A DNA stretch of 11,982 nucleotides from Pseudomonadota bacterium (GTDB lineage Bacteria > Pseudomonadota > Alphaproteobacteria > Micropepsales > Micropepsaceae): contig JAKBAU010000084.1 in assembly GCA_021808875.1 (NCBI GenBank), forward strand, positions 1-11,982, written 5' to 3'. Under the pieces are notes generated by a model. It did no database searches. It was not told where the DNA came from and saw only the letters and a program-made list of their open reading frames with translations. The position numbers and the translations under genes were made by a program. Below, piece after piece: positions 1 through 5,812 of this stretch. Each line of letters begins with the position of its first letter. Positions within the stretch are counted from its first letter, which is position 1.

Positions 1-59
1 AATGCCGCCCGTGTCTAATATCGTTGAAATCGCTCATAGACCGAAAGCACAATTAACGT

Positions 60-1340
60 ATGCTACGCCCTCAAGCCTTTAAGTACGAACTGATGCCAGA
101 CGGCCAGCAGGAGCGGCAGATGCGCCGCTTCGCTGGCGCGTGTCGGTTCGTCTTCAACAAGGCGCTGGCGCTGCAGAAGGAACGCCACGAGCAAGGCGAG
201 AAGACGCTCGGCTACGCCGGGTTGTGCAAGCTGCTCACCGAGTGGCGCAACAGCACGCAAACGGCCTGGCTGGCCGATGCGCCAGTCCACCCCCTGCAAC
301 AGACGCTCAAGGATCTGGAGCGGGCCTATGCCAACGTCTTCGCCAGGCGGGCCGACGTTCCGCGTTTCAAGAAGAAGGGCCAGTCCGACAGCTTCCGCTA
401 TCCCGACCCGAAACAGATCAAGCTCGATCAGGCCAACAACCGCCTGTTCCTGCCCAAGCTTGGCTGGCTGCGCTACCGCAACAGCCGCGAGGTGCTGGGC
501 ACGGTAAAGAACATCACCGTGAGCCAGTCTTGCGGCAAGTGGTTCGTGAGCATCCAGACCGAGCGCGAGATTGAGCAGCCCATCTTGCAGGGTGATGCGG
601 TCGGACTCGACATGGGCATTGCCCGCTTCGCCACGCTTTCGGACGGCACGTTCTACGCGCCCCTCAATAGCTTCAAGCGGCATGAAACGGCTCTGCGCAA
701 GGCGCAGCAGGCCATGAGCCACAAAACCAAATTCAGCAGCAACTGGAAGAAGGCGAAAGCCCGCGTCCAGCGCATCCATTCCCGCATCGGCAACGCCCGC
801 CGCGACTACCTGCACAAGTGCTCCACCACGATCAGCCAAAACCACGCGATGGTGTGTATCGAGGACTTGCAGGTGCGGAGCATGTCCAGGTCGGCGGCAG
901 GCACGGCAGATGCACCGGGAAGAAACGTTCGGGCCAAGTCGGGCTTGAACAAGTCCATCCTCGATCAACGCTGGTTCGAGTTCCGCCGCCAACTGGACTA
1001 CAAGCTGGCGTGGACCGGCGGGCATCTCATCGCCGTGCCGCCGCAGTACACGAGCCGCACCTGTCCGCGCTGCGGTCATGTGTCGGCGGACAACCGGCAG
1101 ATGCAGGCGCAATTCCTGTGCGTCGAATGCGGTTTCGAGGAAAACGCCGATGTCGTCGGCGCGATCAACATCCTCTCTCGCGGGAATCAGACGTTGCGAG
1201 ACGAAGGGCAGGACACGAGCGACGCTTCGCTCAGGCGGAGCACCGCAGCCCGGATCGCCTGTGAAGTGAGCGGTGCAGCAATGCCGCCAGCAGCAGGAAC
1301 CCGCCGAAGCGACTCAGGAGCGGATCAATGCCGCGCCTGA
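60..1340 (+). CDS. tnpB: TnpB, IS200/IS605-family RNA-guided DNA endonuclease
   Basis: TnpB proteins use an omega-RNA from the element's right end to cut DNA next to a short target-adjacent motif, which helps the element persist at its donor site. The 426-residue product is full length for the family. It opens with a typical N-terminal segment (MLRPQAFKYEL, then FAGACRFVFNKAL), followed by a wedge-like region. The split RuvC site is complete: D184 in VGLDMGIARF, E268 in VCIEDL and D364 in ENADVVGAINI. A four-cysteine zinc ribbon lies between the last two motifs (C335, C338, C354, C357). The stretch after residue 372 is low in recognisable motifs and overlaps the expected omega-RNA. A stop codon lies just upstream in frame at 54-56, so ATG 60 is the first possible ATG. 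No good Shine-Dalgarno sequence is visible. There is no frameshift, and the gene looks functional. Confidence 0.93.
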   Translation: MLRPQAFKYELMPDGQQERQMRRFAGACRFVFNKALALQKERHEQGEKTLGYAGLCKLLTEWRNSTQTAWLADAPVHPLQQTLKDLERAYANVFARRADVPRFKKKGQSDSFRYPDPKQIKLDQANNRLFLPKLGWLRYRNSREVLGTVKNITVSQSCGKWFVSIQTEREIEQPILQGDAVGLDMGIARFATLSDGTFYAPLNSFKRHETALRKAQQAMSHKTKFSSNWKKAKARVQRIHSRIGNARRDYLHKCSTTISQNHAMVCIEDLQVRSMSRSAAGTADAPGRNVRAKSGLNKSILDQRWFEFRRQLDYKLAWTGGHLIAVPPQYTSRTCPRCGHVSADNRQMQAQFLCVECGFEENADVVGAINILSRGNQTLRDEGQDTSDASLRRSTAARIACEVSGAAMPPAAGTRRSDSGADQCRA

Positions 1341-1383
1341 GCGCCGTAGGAATCTCCGGCCTTCAGGCCGGCGAGGATGTCAA
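1240..1383 (+). ncRNA. Predicted omega-RNA (right-end RNA) of TnpB
   Basis: In characterised TnpB systems the guide RNA scaffold is transcribed from the 3' end of tnpB through the element's right end, and the guide is the flanking DNA just outside. By analogy the scaffold should end at 1383 (after GGATGTCAA), with the guide starting about 1384 (GTAATAAGGGCTCAAA). The 5' boundary given is approximate, because processing cannot be read from sequence. The terminal hairpin supports the 3' boundary. The call is inferred from the family, not from an observed covariance match. Confidence 0.45.
1354..1375 (+). repeat. Right-end hairpin of the IS element
   Basis: CCGGCC (1356-1361) pairs with GGCCGG (1366-1371) around the loop TTCA. 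Outer CT/AG pairing extends the stem with one bulged region. The hairpin is followed by GATGTCAA at 1376-1383. In IS200/IS605 elements such imperfect subterminal hairpins are recognised by TnpA and also form the last stem of the omega-RNA. Confidence 0.65.
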
Positions 1384-1406
1384 GTAATAAGGGCTCAAAA
1401 GGCGGT

Positions 1407-1427
1407 GACGCATGGGCCACCTGCGTC
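1407..1427 (-). terminator. Possible terminator downstream of the DUF4143 ATPase gene
   Basis: GACGCA (1407-1412) and TGCGTC (1422-1427) form a 6-bp inverted repeat with a 9-nt loop, about 50 bases past the minus-strand stop at 1479. On the minus strand a TTTT run follows about eight bases after the stem (ACCGCCTTTTGAG). The spacing is too long for a classical intrinsic terminator. The rest of 1384-1478 holds no gene I can support. Confidence 0.3.
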
Positions 1428-1478
1428 CTAGTTGCGCCAGACAGCGAACCCGCTACCGCGAGGGCCTGGCCATAGTCG

Positions 1479-2672
1479 TCATAACTTTGAACCGGCCTTT
1501 CCGGTGGCGGCTATGGCGTCAAGCAACGGCATGACCTCCATGCCACCAGCACCGGGATAGGCTTCCTGCCCCGGATAGACGAGCATCCTACGCTCTGCCT
1601 CGATGTCCGCGCAGGCCACGTGAAATCCCTTTTCTACTGATGGCGAAAGCGACTTCTTGAGCTCGAATGCCCAAAGGCGAGAGGCGGACAATTCGAGCAC
1701 GAGGTCGATCTCTTGACCCGTCGCCGAGCGATAAAAATAGGCCTTCGTTCCATCTGGCGCGGCGGCGATGATCGCTTCCATCGCAAATCCCTCCCAACTC
1801 GCGCCAGCAATCGGATGACCGAGCACGTCATTGAGCGTCGGCAAATTCAGCAGCGAATGCAACAAGCCGGAATCGCGCAGATAGATTTTCGGCGATTTGA
1901 CGAGCCGCTTGCCGATGTTGGCCGTCCATGGCGGCAATCGCCGTACCAGCAGTAAATCGCCGAGAAGTCCGAGATAGTGCGAGACCGCGTGCCAGCCGAC
2001 ACCGAGGCTTTGCGCGATGCGTTGGCCATTGAACAGGCCCCCTTGTGTATGTGCCAGCATGGTCCAGAAGCGCTCAATCGTTCCCGCAGGAACGCGCACG
2101 CCGAACTGCGGGATATCGCGTTCGAGATAGGAGCGAATGAACGCGGCGCGCCAACGGCTGCTCTCGCCGTCACTCTCGGCGAGAAAGCTATCCGGAAATC
2201 CGCCGCGTAGCCAAAGTTTGTCAGCCGCTTCGACGCCTTCTACCGGGAGCACCTCTTGCGGCTGGAATGGCATCAGTTCAAGGAAGCTGATTCGACCGGC
2301 GAGGCTTTCGGATGATTGTCGCAGTAGGTCGAGCGCGGCGGAGCCAAGGATAAGGAACTGGCCTGTCTTTTCTCCCGCCCGGCGGCGCGCATCGATTTCG
2401 CTCCGCAGAACGGTAAATATCTCCGGGGCGCGGTGAATTTCGTCGAGAATGACCAGGTGACCGCGCTGAGCGCGGAGATAAGCAACGGGATCGTCAAGAC
2501 GGCGCCGGTCGGCCGGATTTTCCAGGTCGAGATAAATCGCCTTGTCTCCGCGCTCCTCGGCCAATTCCAAGGCGAGAGTCGTCTTGCCCGATTGGCGCGG
2601 GCCGAGAAGCGCCACCGCCGGAAACTGTTTGAGCCGGTCTTCGAGGGTTGGCTTAAGGTGCCGTGGTATCAT
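1479..2672 (-). CDS. AAA_14 / DUF4143 family ATP-binding protein
   Basis: The 397-residue protein has the standard architecture and length of the widespread stand-alone AAA_14-DUF4143 ATPases, whose cellular role is largely unknown. The N-terminal ATPase domain has a Walker A motif GPRQSGKTT at residues 24-32, a Walker B motif LVILDEIH at 73-80 and a sensor-like strand FLILGSA at 106-112. The DUF4143 part covers about residues 180-345 and includes YLERDI and the segment KIYLRDSGLLHSLL. It ends in a restriction-endonuclease-like pattern, EIDLVLE followed by FELKK (D323, E337, K339), which resembles a PD-(D/E)xK core. The start at 2672 directly follows an AT-rich leader with no clear Shine-Dalgarno sequence. 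The gene is monocistronic, with no partner gene on its strand. These genes are often found in accessory regions and near mobile DNA, which fits the neighbouring IS. The family assignment is firm, but the biological role is not. Confidence 0.9.
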   Translation of the reverse strand: MIPRHLKPTLEDRLKQFPAVALLGPRQSGKTTLALELAEERGDKAIYLDLENPADRRRLDDPVAYLRAQRGHLVILDEIHRAPEIFTVLRSEIDARRRAGEKTGQFLILGSAALDLLRQSSESLAGRISFLELMPFQPQEVLPVEGVEAADKLWLRGGFPDSFLAESDGESSRWRAAFIRSYLERDIPQFGVRVPAGTIERFWTMLAHTQGGLFNGQRIAQSLGVGWHAVSHYLGLLGDLLLVRRLPPWTANIGKRLVKSPKIYLRDSGLLHSLLNLPTLNDVLGHPIAGASWEGFAMEAIIAAAPDGTKAYFYRSATGQEIDLVLELSASRLWAFELKKSLSPSVEKGFHVACADIEAERRMLVYPGQEAYPGAGGMEVMPLLDAIAATGKAGSKL

Positions 2673-2740
2673 TTATGCAAAATCGCGCATAATTCTCGTA
2701 TTTGCAAGATATTATGAATATAACAATATTATCAGTATGA
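2673..2740 (-). promoter_or_regulatory. AT-rich promoter/operator region of the DUF4143 ATPase gene
   Basis: This block is strikingly AT-rich against its GC-rich surroundings. Two dyads are visible. One is an exact inverted repeat TTATGC (2673-2678) with GCATAA (2687-2692), immediately before the start codon. The other is a 26-bp imperfect palindrome with arms GATATTAT (2708-2715) and ATATTATC (2726-2733), which match at 7 of 8 positions. On the minus strand the -10-like hexamers CATAAT (2716-2711) and GATAAT (2733-2728) occur, but neither has a convincing -35 at normal spacing. The region is plausibly the promoter plus an operator. The binding protein is unknown. Confidence 0.45.
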
Positions 2741-2755
2741 TACATTCTGCACGTA

Positions 2756-3047
2756 GCGCCGAAAGTGTTGCATTTGAGGCATTCGCAGCTGATTTTCAAG
2801 TACTGCGCCGGCCAAAGCGGCGATGGTTGTGGACAAGGCGGCACCAAGAACCGACGACGCCCGCCTTCCCGCTCAGCTCAGCACCGCCCAGCGTCCGCAA
2901 CGCTTCGCGGGTGATCCGCATGGCCCATGCTTGAGTGTCCCGCCTCAAGCTTGGTGCAAGGCCGGGTGATCGGAGCCGAAAACAGATCGCCAAAGTCTAC
3001 CTCGCTGAGGCGACAAATCCGAAAGTCACCTCAATTCAGCCATCACC
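2756..3047. other. Gene-poor stretch, about 290 bases
   Basis: GC content returns to the local norm here. Short open frames exist on both strands, for example 2796-2993 on the minus strand, which includes AMRITREALRTLGG. None has a recognisable domain, a ribosome binding site or a clean start, so I call no gene. A decayed remnant of a former gene is possible. No tRNA-like fold or repeat array was seen. Confidence 0.5.
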
Positions 3048-3073
3048 CACGGGAGCGGACACTCCGACCCGTG
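3048..3073 (-). terminator. Hairpin downstream of the lysR-type gene, possible terminator
   Basis: CACGGG (3048-3053) pairs with CCCGTG (3068-3073). Inside that, CGGA (3056-3059) pairs with TCCG (3063-3066) around a 3-nt loop, giving ten base pairs with a small internal loop. It lies 18 bases beyond the stop codon of the regulator gene. No T-run follows on the minus strand, so it may stabilise the 3' end or support factor-dependent termination. Confidence 0.4.
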
Positions 3074-3090
3074 CGCGAATTGCCACGCGC

Positions 3091-3960
3091 TCAATGCGTC
3101 CGGCCGGCCCGGCAAAGTTTGATAAAGCCGGCAAGTGCCGCGCCATAAGGTCGTCCGGAAACGGCCGTGAGCCGAACCTCTCGACGGATCGGCGGCTCGA
3201 CCACCGGTCGGGCCACAAGTGGCGCCGGCACTGCCATCCGTTCGGACAGCACCGCAATGCCAAGCCCGGCGGCGACGAGATCAAGAATATGCGCGGTCCC
3301 GCCATCACAGCGGCGGGTGCGGATGCCGTCCGCCCCGTCTGGTGCCAGCATCTGAACAAAGCCGCCACAACGCTCGCCATGAAGCAACACCTCGCCATGC
3401 AGGTCCTTGGCCGTGACGGTGGACGCCGCACACAGGTGATGATCGGGTGGCAGGACCGCCACCGCGCCTTCCTCGTAAAGCTTCCAGGACCTGAAGCGAT
3501 CCGGCAAAGGACAGTCTGCCGGGAGTATGGCGCAGTCGAGCATGTCCGACAGCATGGCCTCTACCAGCATCGCAACCGCTGCTTCCTCAAAACGCACCAT
3601 CAGTTCGGGCATGAGAAGCGCAATCTCGCGTACAGCACCCGCGATCGCTGCCGCCCCCACACCGGGCCCAAGACCGATCTTCAGGCTGGCCGCAGGCTGC
3701 TGACGGCGGGCCTCGGCAAGCGCCCGCGCCGCTTCAGCTGCGGTGAGCATCGCATCCAGATGGGGCAGCATTGCCCGTCCCAGCTCCGTCAGCTGGGTGA
3801 GGTTGCGTTCGCGAAAGACCAACGGACCACCCAACTCATCTTCCAGGCGTTGGATCGCCCGGGTCAGCGCCGGCTGGCTGACATTGCAGGCCTGCGCCGC
3901 ACGTGTGAAGTTCAGCAGCCTGCTTAGCGTCACGAAATAGCGGACCTGCGTAAGCTCCAT
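3091..3960 (-). CDS. LysR-family transcriptional regulator, OxyR-like effector region
   Basis: The 289-residue product has the normal length of a LysR-type regulator. A winged helix-turn-helix lies at about residues 1-60 (MELTQVRYFVTL, NFTRAAQACNVSQPALTRAI, DELGGPLVFRER), followed by a linker helix and an effector domain at about 92-285. The start at 3960 gives the canonical MELTQVRYF opening. The frame stays open upstream to 4047, but that extension overlaps the preceding gene and has no family support. The ATG lies four bases after the stop of the peroxiredoxin-like gene, so the two are translationally coupled. The segment around C198 (HGERCGGF) up to DLVAAGLGIAVL aligns by eye with the OxyR segment around its peroxide-sensing cysteine. 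The second OxyR cysteine, nine residues on, is absent; C218 is the nearest candidate. LysR genes usually control neighbours, so the redox genes upstream are likely targets. The effector is not identified. Confidence 0.88.
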   Translation of the reverse strand: MELTQVRYFVTLSRLLNFTRAAQACNVSQPALTRAIQRLEDELGGPLVFRERNLTQLTELGRAMLPHLDAMLTAAEAARALAEARRQQPAASLKIGLGPGVGAAAIAGAVREIALLMPELMVRFEEAAVAMLVEAMLSDMLDCAILPADCPLPDRFRSWKLYEEGAVAVLPPDHHLCAASTVTAKDLHGEVLLHGERCGGFVQMLAPDGADGIRTRRCDGGTAHILDLVAAGLGIAVLSERMAVPAPLVARPVVEPPIRREVRLTAVSGRPYGAALAGFIKLCRAGRTH

Positions 3961-3964
3961 AACG

Positions 3965-4627
3965 TCAGCCCCGCTGCATGTCGCCAAGCCCACGCAGCGC
4001 GGCCAGGATCCGCTCAGGCGCCGCACGGCGCGTGAAATCGACATCAATAAAGCGCCAGGCTACACGACCGTCGCGCTCAAGTATGAAGGCGGCTGGTACC
4101 GGCAAAAAATCCGCTCCATTGCCATGGCGATCGCCGATATCAACGCCAGCCCGGCTTAGGAGCGCATGGTAGATGGGAGGAATGCGGAAAACGACGCCAG
4201 CCGCAAGCCCCACCCCGCAATCCACATCCGACAGCACGCTGAACGGAGCCTCGCGATCCAGCTTGGCCGAGCGCGCCCAAGGCCCAACCTCCGGGGTCAG
4301 AGCAAGAAGGCTGGCGCCAGCGTCCCTGATCTCGGGCAGAGCTTCAACCAGCGCGTTGAGCATCAGCTTGCAATAAGGACACCACATGCCACGAAAGAAC
4401 TGTACGATCACCGGACCACGGGCGAGATGGTCGGCAAGCGCGACCAGGCGTCCCTCCGTGTCTGGCAGTATAAAGTCCGGAAACTGCGACTCCTCTGCCA
4501 GCACATTGGCAAGAAAGTCATTGGAGCCAAGCGTCCCCACGACTTCCTCATAGGCAACGCGCATCGCCTCGCTGGCATTACGCCGCTCGCGTTCCGCCGT
4601 CAGCAGATCATCGAGGCTCATGGCCAT
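3965..4627 (-). CDS. Peroxiredoxin-like (AhpC/TSA, thioredoxin-fold) protein
   Basis: The 220-residue protein belongs to the peroxiredoxin-like branch of the AhpC/TSA superfamily, which is expected to reduce peroxides or act as a thiol oxidoreductase. The fold opens with FPDFILPDTEGRLVAL at about residues 49-64. The active-site segment FFRGMWCPYCK at 77-87 carries a CxxC pair (C83, C86), as in the FYRGxWCPYC family. The cis-proline region is probably VPAAFILERDGRVAW at about 177-191. An N-terminal helical extension of about 45 residues precedes the fold. No signal peptide is seen, so it should be cytoplasmic. AAAGGA lies seven bases upstream of ATG 4627 and supports that start over the ATG two codons later. 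The gene follows the Met/His-repeat gene by 88 bases and is tightly coupled to the LysR gene, forming a likely co-transcribed redox unit. The natural substrate is unknown. Confidence 0.87.
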   Translation of the reverse strand: MAMSLDDLLTAERERRNASEAMRVAYEEVVGTLGSNDFLANVLAEESQFPDFILPDTEGRLVALADHLARGPVIVQFFRGMWCPYCKLMLNALVEALPEIRDAGASLLALTPEVGPWARSAKLDREAPFSVLSDVDCGVGLAAGVVFRIPPIYHALLSRAGVDIGDRHGNGADFLPVPAAFILERDGRVAWRFIDVDFTRRAAPERILAALRGLGDMQRG

Positions 4628-4662
4628 TGTGGTTTCCTTTCACACCCCAAAACTAACCAAGA

Positions 4663-4686
4663 CGCCGGCTCGATCAAGGCCCGGCG
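4663..4686 (-). terminator. Inverted repeat between the Met/His-repeat gene and the peroxiredoxin-like gene
   Basis: CGCCGG (4663-4668) and CCGGCG (4681-4686) form a 6-bp GC stem with a 12-nt loop, 30 bases past the stop codon of the small repeat gene. On the minus strand it is followed by a loosely T-rich stretch (TCTTGGTTAGTTTTGG). It could be a partial terminator that sets a high ratio of the small protein to the genes downstream. Confidence 0.3.
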
Positions 4687-4715
4687 CCTCGGCATTACAG
4701 AATGACAAGATCCGT

Positions 4716-4994
4716 TCAGGCGCCGCCATGTCCCATGGCGCTGTGGGCCATTTTGCTGTGGCCCATCTTGCTATGGCCCATGGGCGAATGTCCCATCTTG
4801 CTGTGCGCCATGGCTGATTTGGAATGTGCCATGGCCCCATGGCCCATGGCCGAGCCCGAATGGGCCATGGCCTTGGCATGTGACATCGCATTGTGGCCCA
4901 TCGCGTCATGGCCCATCGCCGAGCTGCTCTGGGCCCAGGCCACACCGGAGGCGAGGCTAAGCATCAGGGCTGCGGCGCCGAGAAAACGGATCAT
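4716..4994 (-). CDS. Small secreted Met/His-repeat protein, MrpX-like candidate
   Basis: The product is 92 residues. A Sec signal peptide (MIRFLGAAALMLSLASGVAWA) should be cut after A21 in the AWA/Q motif, leaving about 71 periplasmic residues. The mature chain is almost entirely repeats and holds twelve Met-x-His units, at M27, M32, M37, M43, M50, M55, M62, M67, M72, M77, M82 and M87. The last six are exactly five residues apart, as in KMGHS. There are no cysteines or aromatic residues in the mature part. The start at 4994 is chosen because AAGGAGA lies just upstream and because the signal peptide begins there; the in-frame ATG at 5051 has neither. The repeat layout recalls pentapeptide MxKDx proteins and the Met-rich MrpX peptide that works with YedY-type reductases as a sink for hypochlorous acid. 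Met and His are also copper and silver ligands, so metal binding as in SilE/PcoE is the main alternative. The family link is inference. Confidence 0.82.
   Translation of the reverse strand: MIRFLGAAALMLSLASGVAWAQSSSAMGHDAMGHNAMSHAKAMAHSGSAMGHGAMAHSKSAMAHSKMGHSPMGHSKMGHSKMAHSAMGHGGA
4728..4916 (-). repeat. In-frame tandem repeats encoding Met-x-His pentapeptides
   Basis: Degenerate 15-bp units encode M-G/A-H-S/D-K/A and are cleanest at the 3' half of the gene (residues 67-91). They leave many ATGGCCCA/TGGGCCAT strings on both strands. Units of 6 and 7 residues between residues 37 and 62 break the 5-residue period, which points to past unit gain and loss by slippage. Confidence 0.8.
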
Positions 4995-5191
4995 GTTGGT
5001 CTCCTTGAGTTCGGGGCAGGCGCCCCAGGTTCGAGAGTGCCTGGGCGGCACAGTGCCGTCCGGTCAGGCACAGGATGCGTATGGGCCGTACAGCACTCCA
5101 ATACCGTTTGGTTATGGTTTCGATACCTCGATCCTATCCAGGGAATTAGGGCATGACGTGGGCTGCGTAAGACCCTCGGAGGAGCAAGACC
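4995..5191. promoter_or_regulatory. Divergent intergenic control region
   Basis: These 197 bases separate the minus-strand Met/His-repeat gene from the plus-strand cytochrome gene and must hold promoters for both. Strong ribosome binding sites sit at each edge: AAGGAGA on the minus strand before 4994, and GGAGGAG at 5178-5184 on the plus strand, seven bases before ATG 5192. The middle is less GC-rich, around 5098-5150. It holds a spaced pair of ATACC motifs (5100-5104 and 5123-5127) flanking GTTTGGTTATGGTTTCG, which could be a regulator site. No sigma-70 promoter can be assigned with confidence. Confidence 0.5.
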
Positions 5192-5809
5192 ATGCGCCGC
5201 CATCGCCCCATCCATCCATTGCCGCTCAGAATCATGCACTGGCTCAATGTGATCGCCATCGTCACACTGATCGGTAGCGGCTGGGAAATCTACAACGCCT
5301 CCCCCATTCTGCCCTTCTCCTTCCCGCAATGGGCCGTCATCGGCGAGTGGCTTGGCGGCGCCATTGCCTGGCACTTTGCCGCGATCTGGCTCTTGATGCT
5401 GAACGGGCTGGCCTATCTGATCTGGGGCACAGCGAGCGGACATTTTCGCCGCAAGCTCCTTCCCATCACCCCGCGTGCGGTATTCGACGATCTGTTGGCG
5501 GCGCTTTCCCTACGTCTGCAGCATGAGGAAGGGGTCTATAACGCGGTCCAGCGTCTTCTTTATTGGGGCGTCATCAGTCTTGGCATCCTTGCGGTGCTGT
5601 CGGGCCTTGCCGTGTGGAAGCCGGTCCAGCTCTGGTATCTCTCCGATCTCTTCGGCGGCTTCGCGTTCTCCCGCATCGTGCATTTCGCGGCAATGAGCGG
5701 GATCTGCGCCTTCCTCCTCATCCACGTCCTGCTCGTTGCCCTGGTGCCGCGCGTTCTGCCGGCGATGATCTTCGGCGGCCGCGTCCCCGAAACCACCCAC
5801 GCGGAGTAA
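5192..5809 (+). CDS. Cytochrome b561-type membrane subunit (electron donor to the molybdoenzyme)
   Basis: The 205-residue integral membrane protein has four predicted helices, at about 18-34, 58-79, 123-141 and 164-187. It resembles the di-heme cytochrome b subunits of Ni/Fe-hydrogenase and thiosulfate reductase type. Likely heme ligands are H16 in RIMHWLN, H61 in AWHFAAIW, H164 in RIVHFAAM and H178 in LIHVLL. It would pass electrons from the quinol pool across the inner membrane to the periplasmic enzyme encoded next. It is therefore a functional counterpart of MsrQ/YedZ, though it is not the six-helix ferric-reductase-like YedZ fold. GGAGGAG at 5178-5184 fixes the start. The stop is three bases before the next ATG, so the two genes are co-expressed and probably form a complex. 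Confidence 0.88.
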   Translation: MRRHRPIHPLPLRIMHWLNVIAIVTLIGSGWEIYNASPILPFSFPQWAVIGEWLGGAIAWHFAAIWLLMLNGLAYLIWGTASGHFRRKLLPITPRAVFDDLLAALSLRLQHEEGVYNAVQRLLYWGVISLGILAVLSGLAVWKPVQLWYLSDLFGGFAFSRIVHFAAMSGICAFLLIHVLLVALVPRVLPAMIFGGRVPETTHAE

Positions 5810-5812
5810 AAT

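Larger units (their letters stand above)
60..1383 (+). mobile_element. IS200/IS605-family (IS1341-like) element, tnpB only
   Basis: A tnpB gene is followed at 1354-1383 by a GC-rich hairpin and the terminal string GGATGTCAA. This is the layout I know for the right ends of IS200/IS605 elements that carry only the accessory nuclease gene. No tnpA (Y1 or serine transposase) is visible, so movement would need a transposase supplied from elsewhere. The left end should lie within positions 1-59. That stretch holds no hairpin I can assign confidently, only a 4-bp CGTA/TACG stem at 57-67 across the start codon. I therefore start the element at the gene and leave the true left boundary open. Confidence 0.65.

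Noticed and set aside
63..1112. Long minus-strand open frame (349 codons) opposite tnpB
   Set aside because: It is Leu/Ala/Arg-rich with no motif, and is fully antisense to an intact TnpB with all catalytic residues. It is a by-product of high GC codon use.
2826..2836. TGTGGACAA, one mismatch from a DnaA box
   Set aside because: It is a single occurrence with no cluster, no adjacent AT-rich unwinding element and no dnaA or parAB genes, so it is expected by chance.
2796..2993. Minus-strand 65-codon frame in the gene-poor stretch
   Set aside because: It has no known family, no good ribosome binding site and no partner context. A decayed gene is possible but not supportable.
2935..3927. Plus-strand open frame (330 codons) opposite the LysR gene
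   Set aside because: It has no recognisable domain and a basic, low-motif composition. The opposite strand carries a canonical LysR protein in the same span.
3961..4047. N-terminal extension of the LysR gene to an ATG at 4047
   Set aside because: The extra 29 residues overlap the peroxiredoxin-like gene and precede a standard LysR N terminus that begins at 3960.
5142..5170. ECF-sigma-like promoter GGAATT then CGTAA before the cytochrome gene
   Set aside because: The spacer of 18 bases is long for an ECF promoter. The transcription start would fall on the ribosome binding site at 5178-5184, leaving almost no leader.
4702..5277. Plus-strand open frame (191 codons) across the Met/His-repeat gene
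   Set aside because: Its Trp/Pro/Met repeats (such as LLWPM) are the reverse reading of the Met-x-His repeats. It also overlaps the divergent promoter region and the start of the cytochrome gene, which has a strong ribosome binding site.
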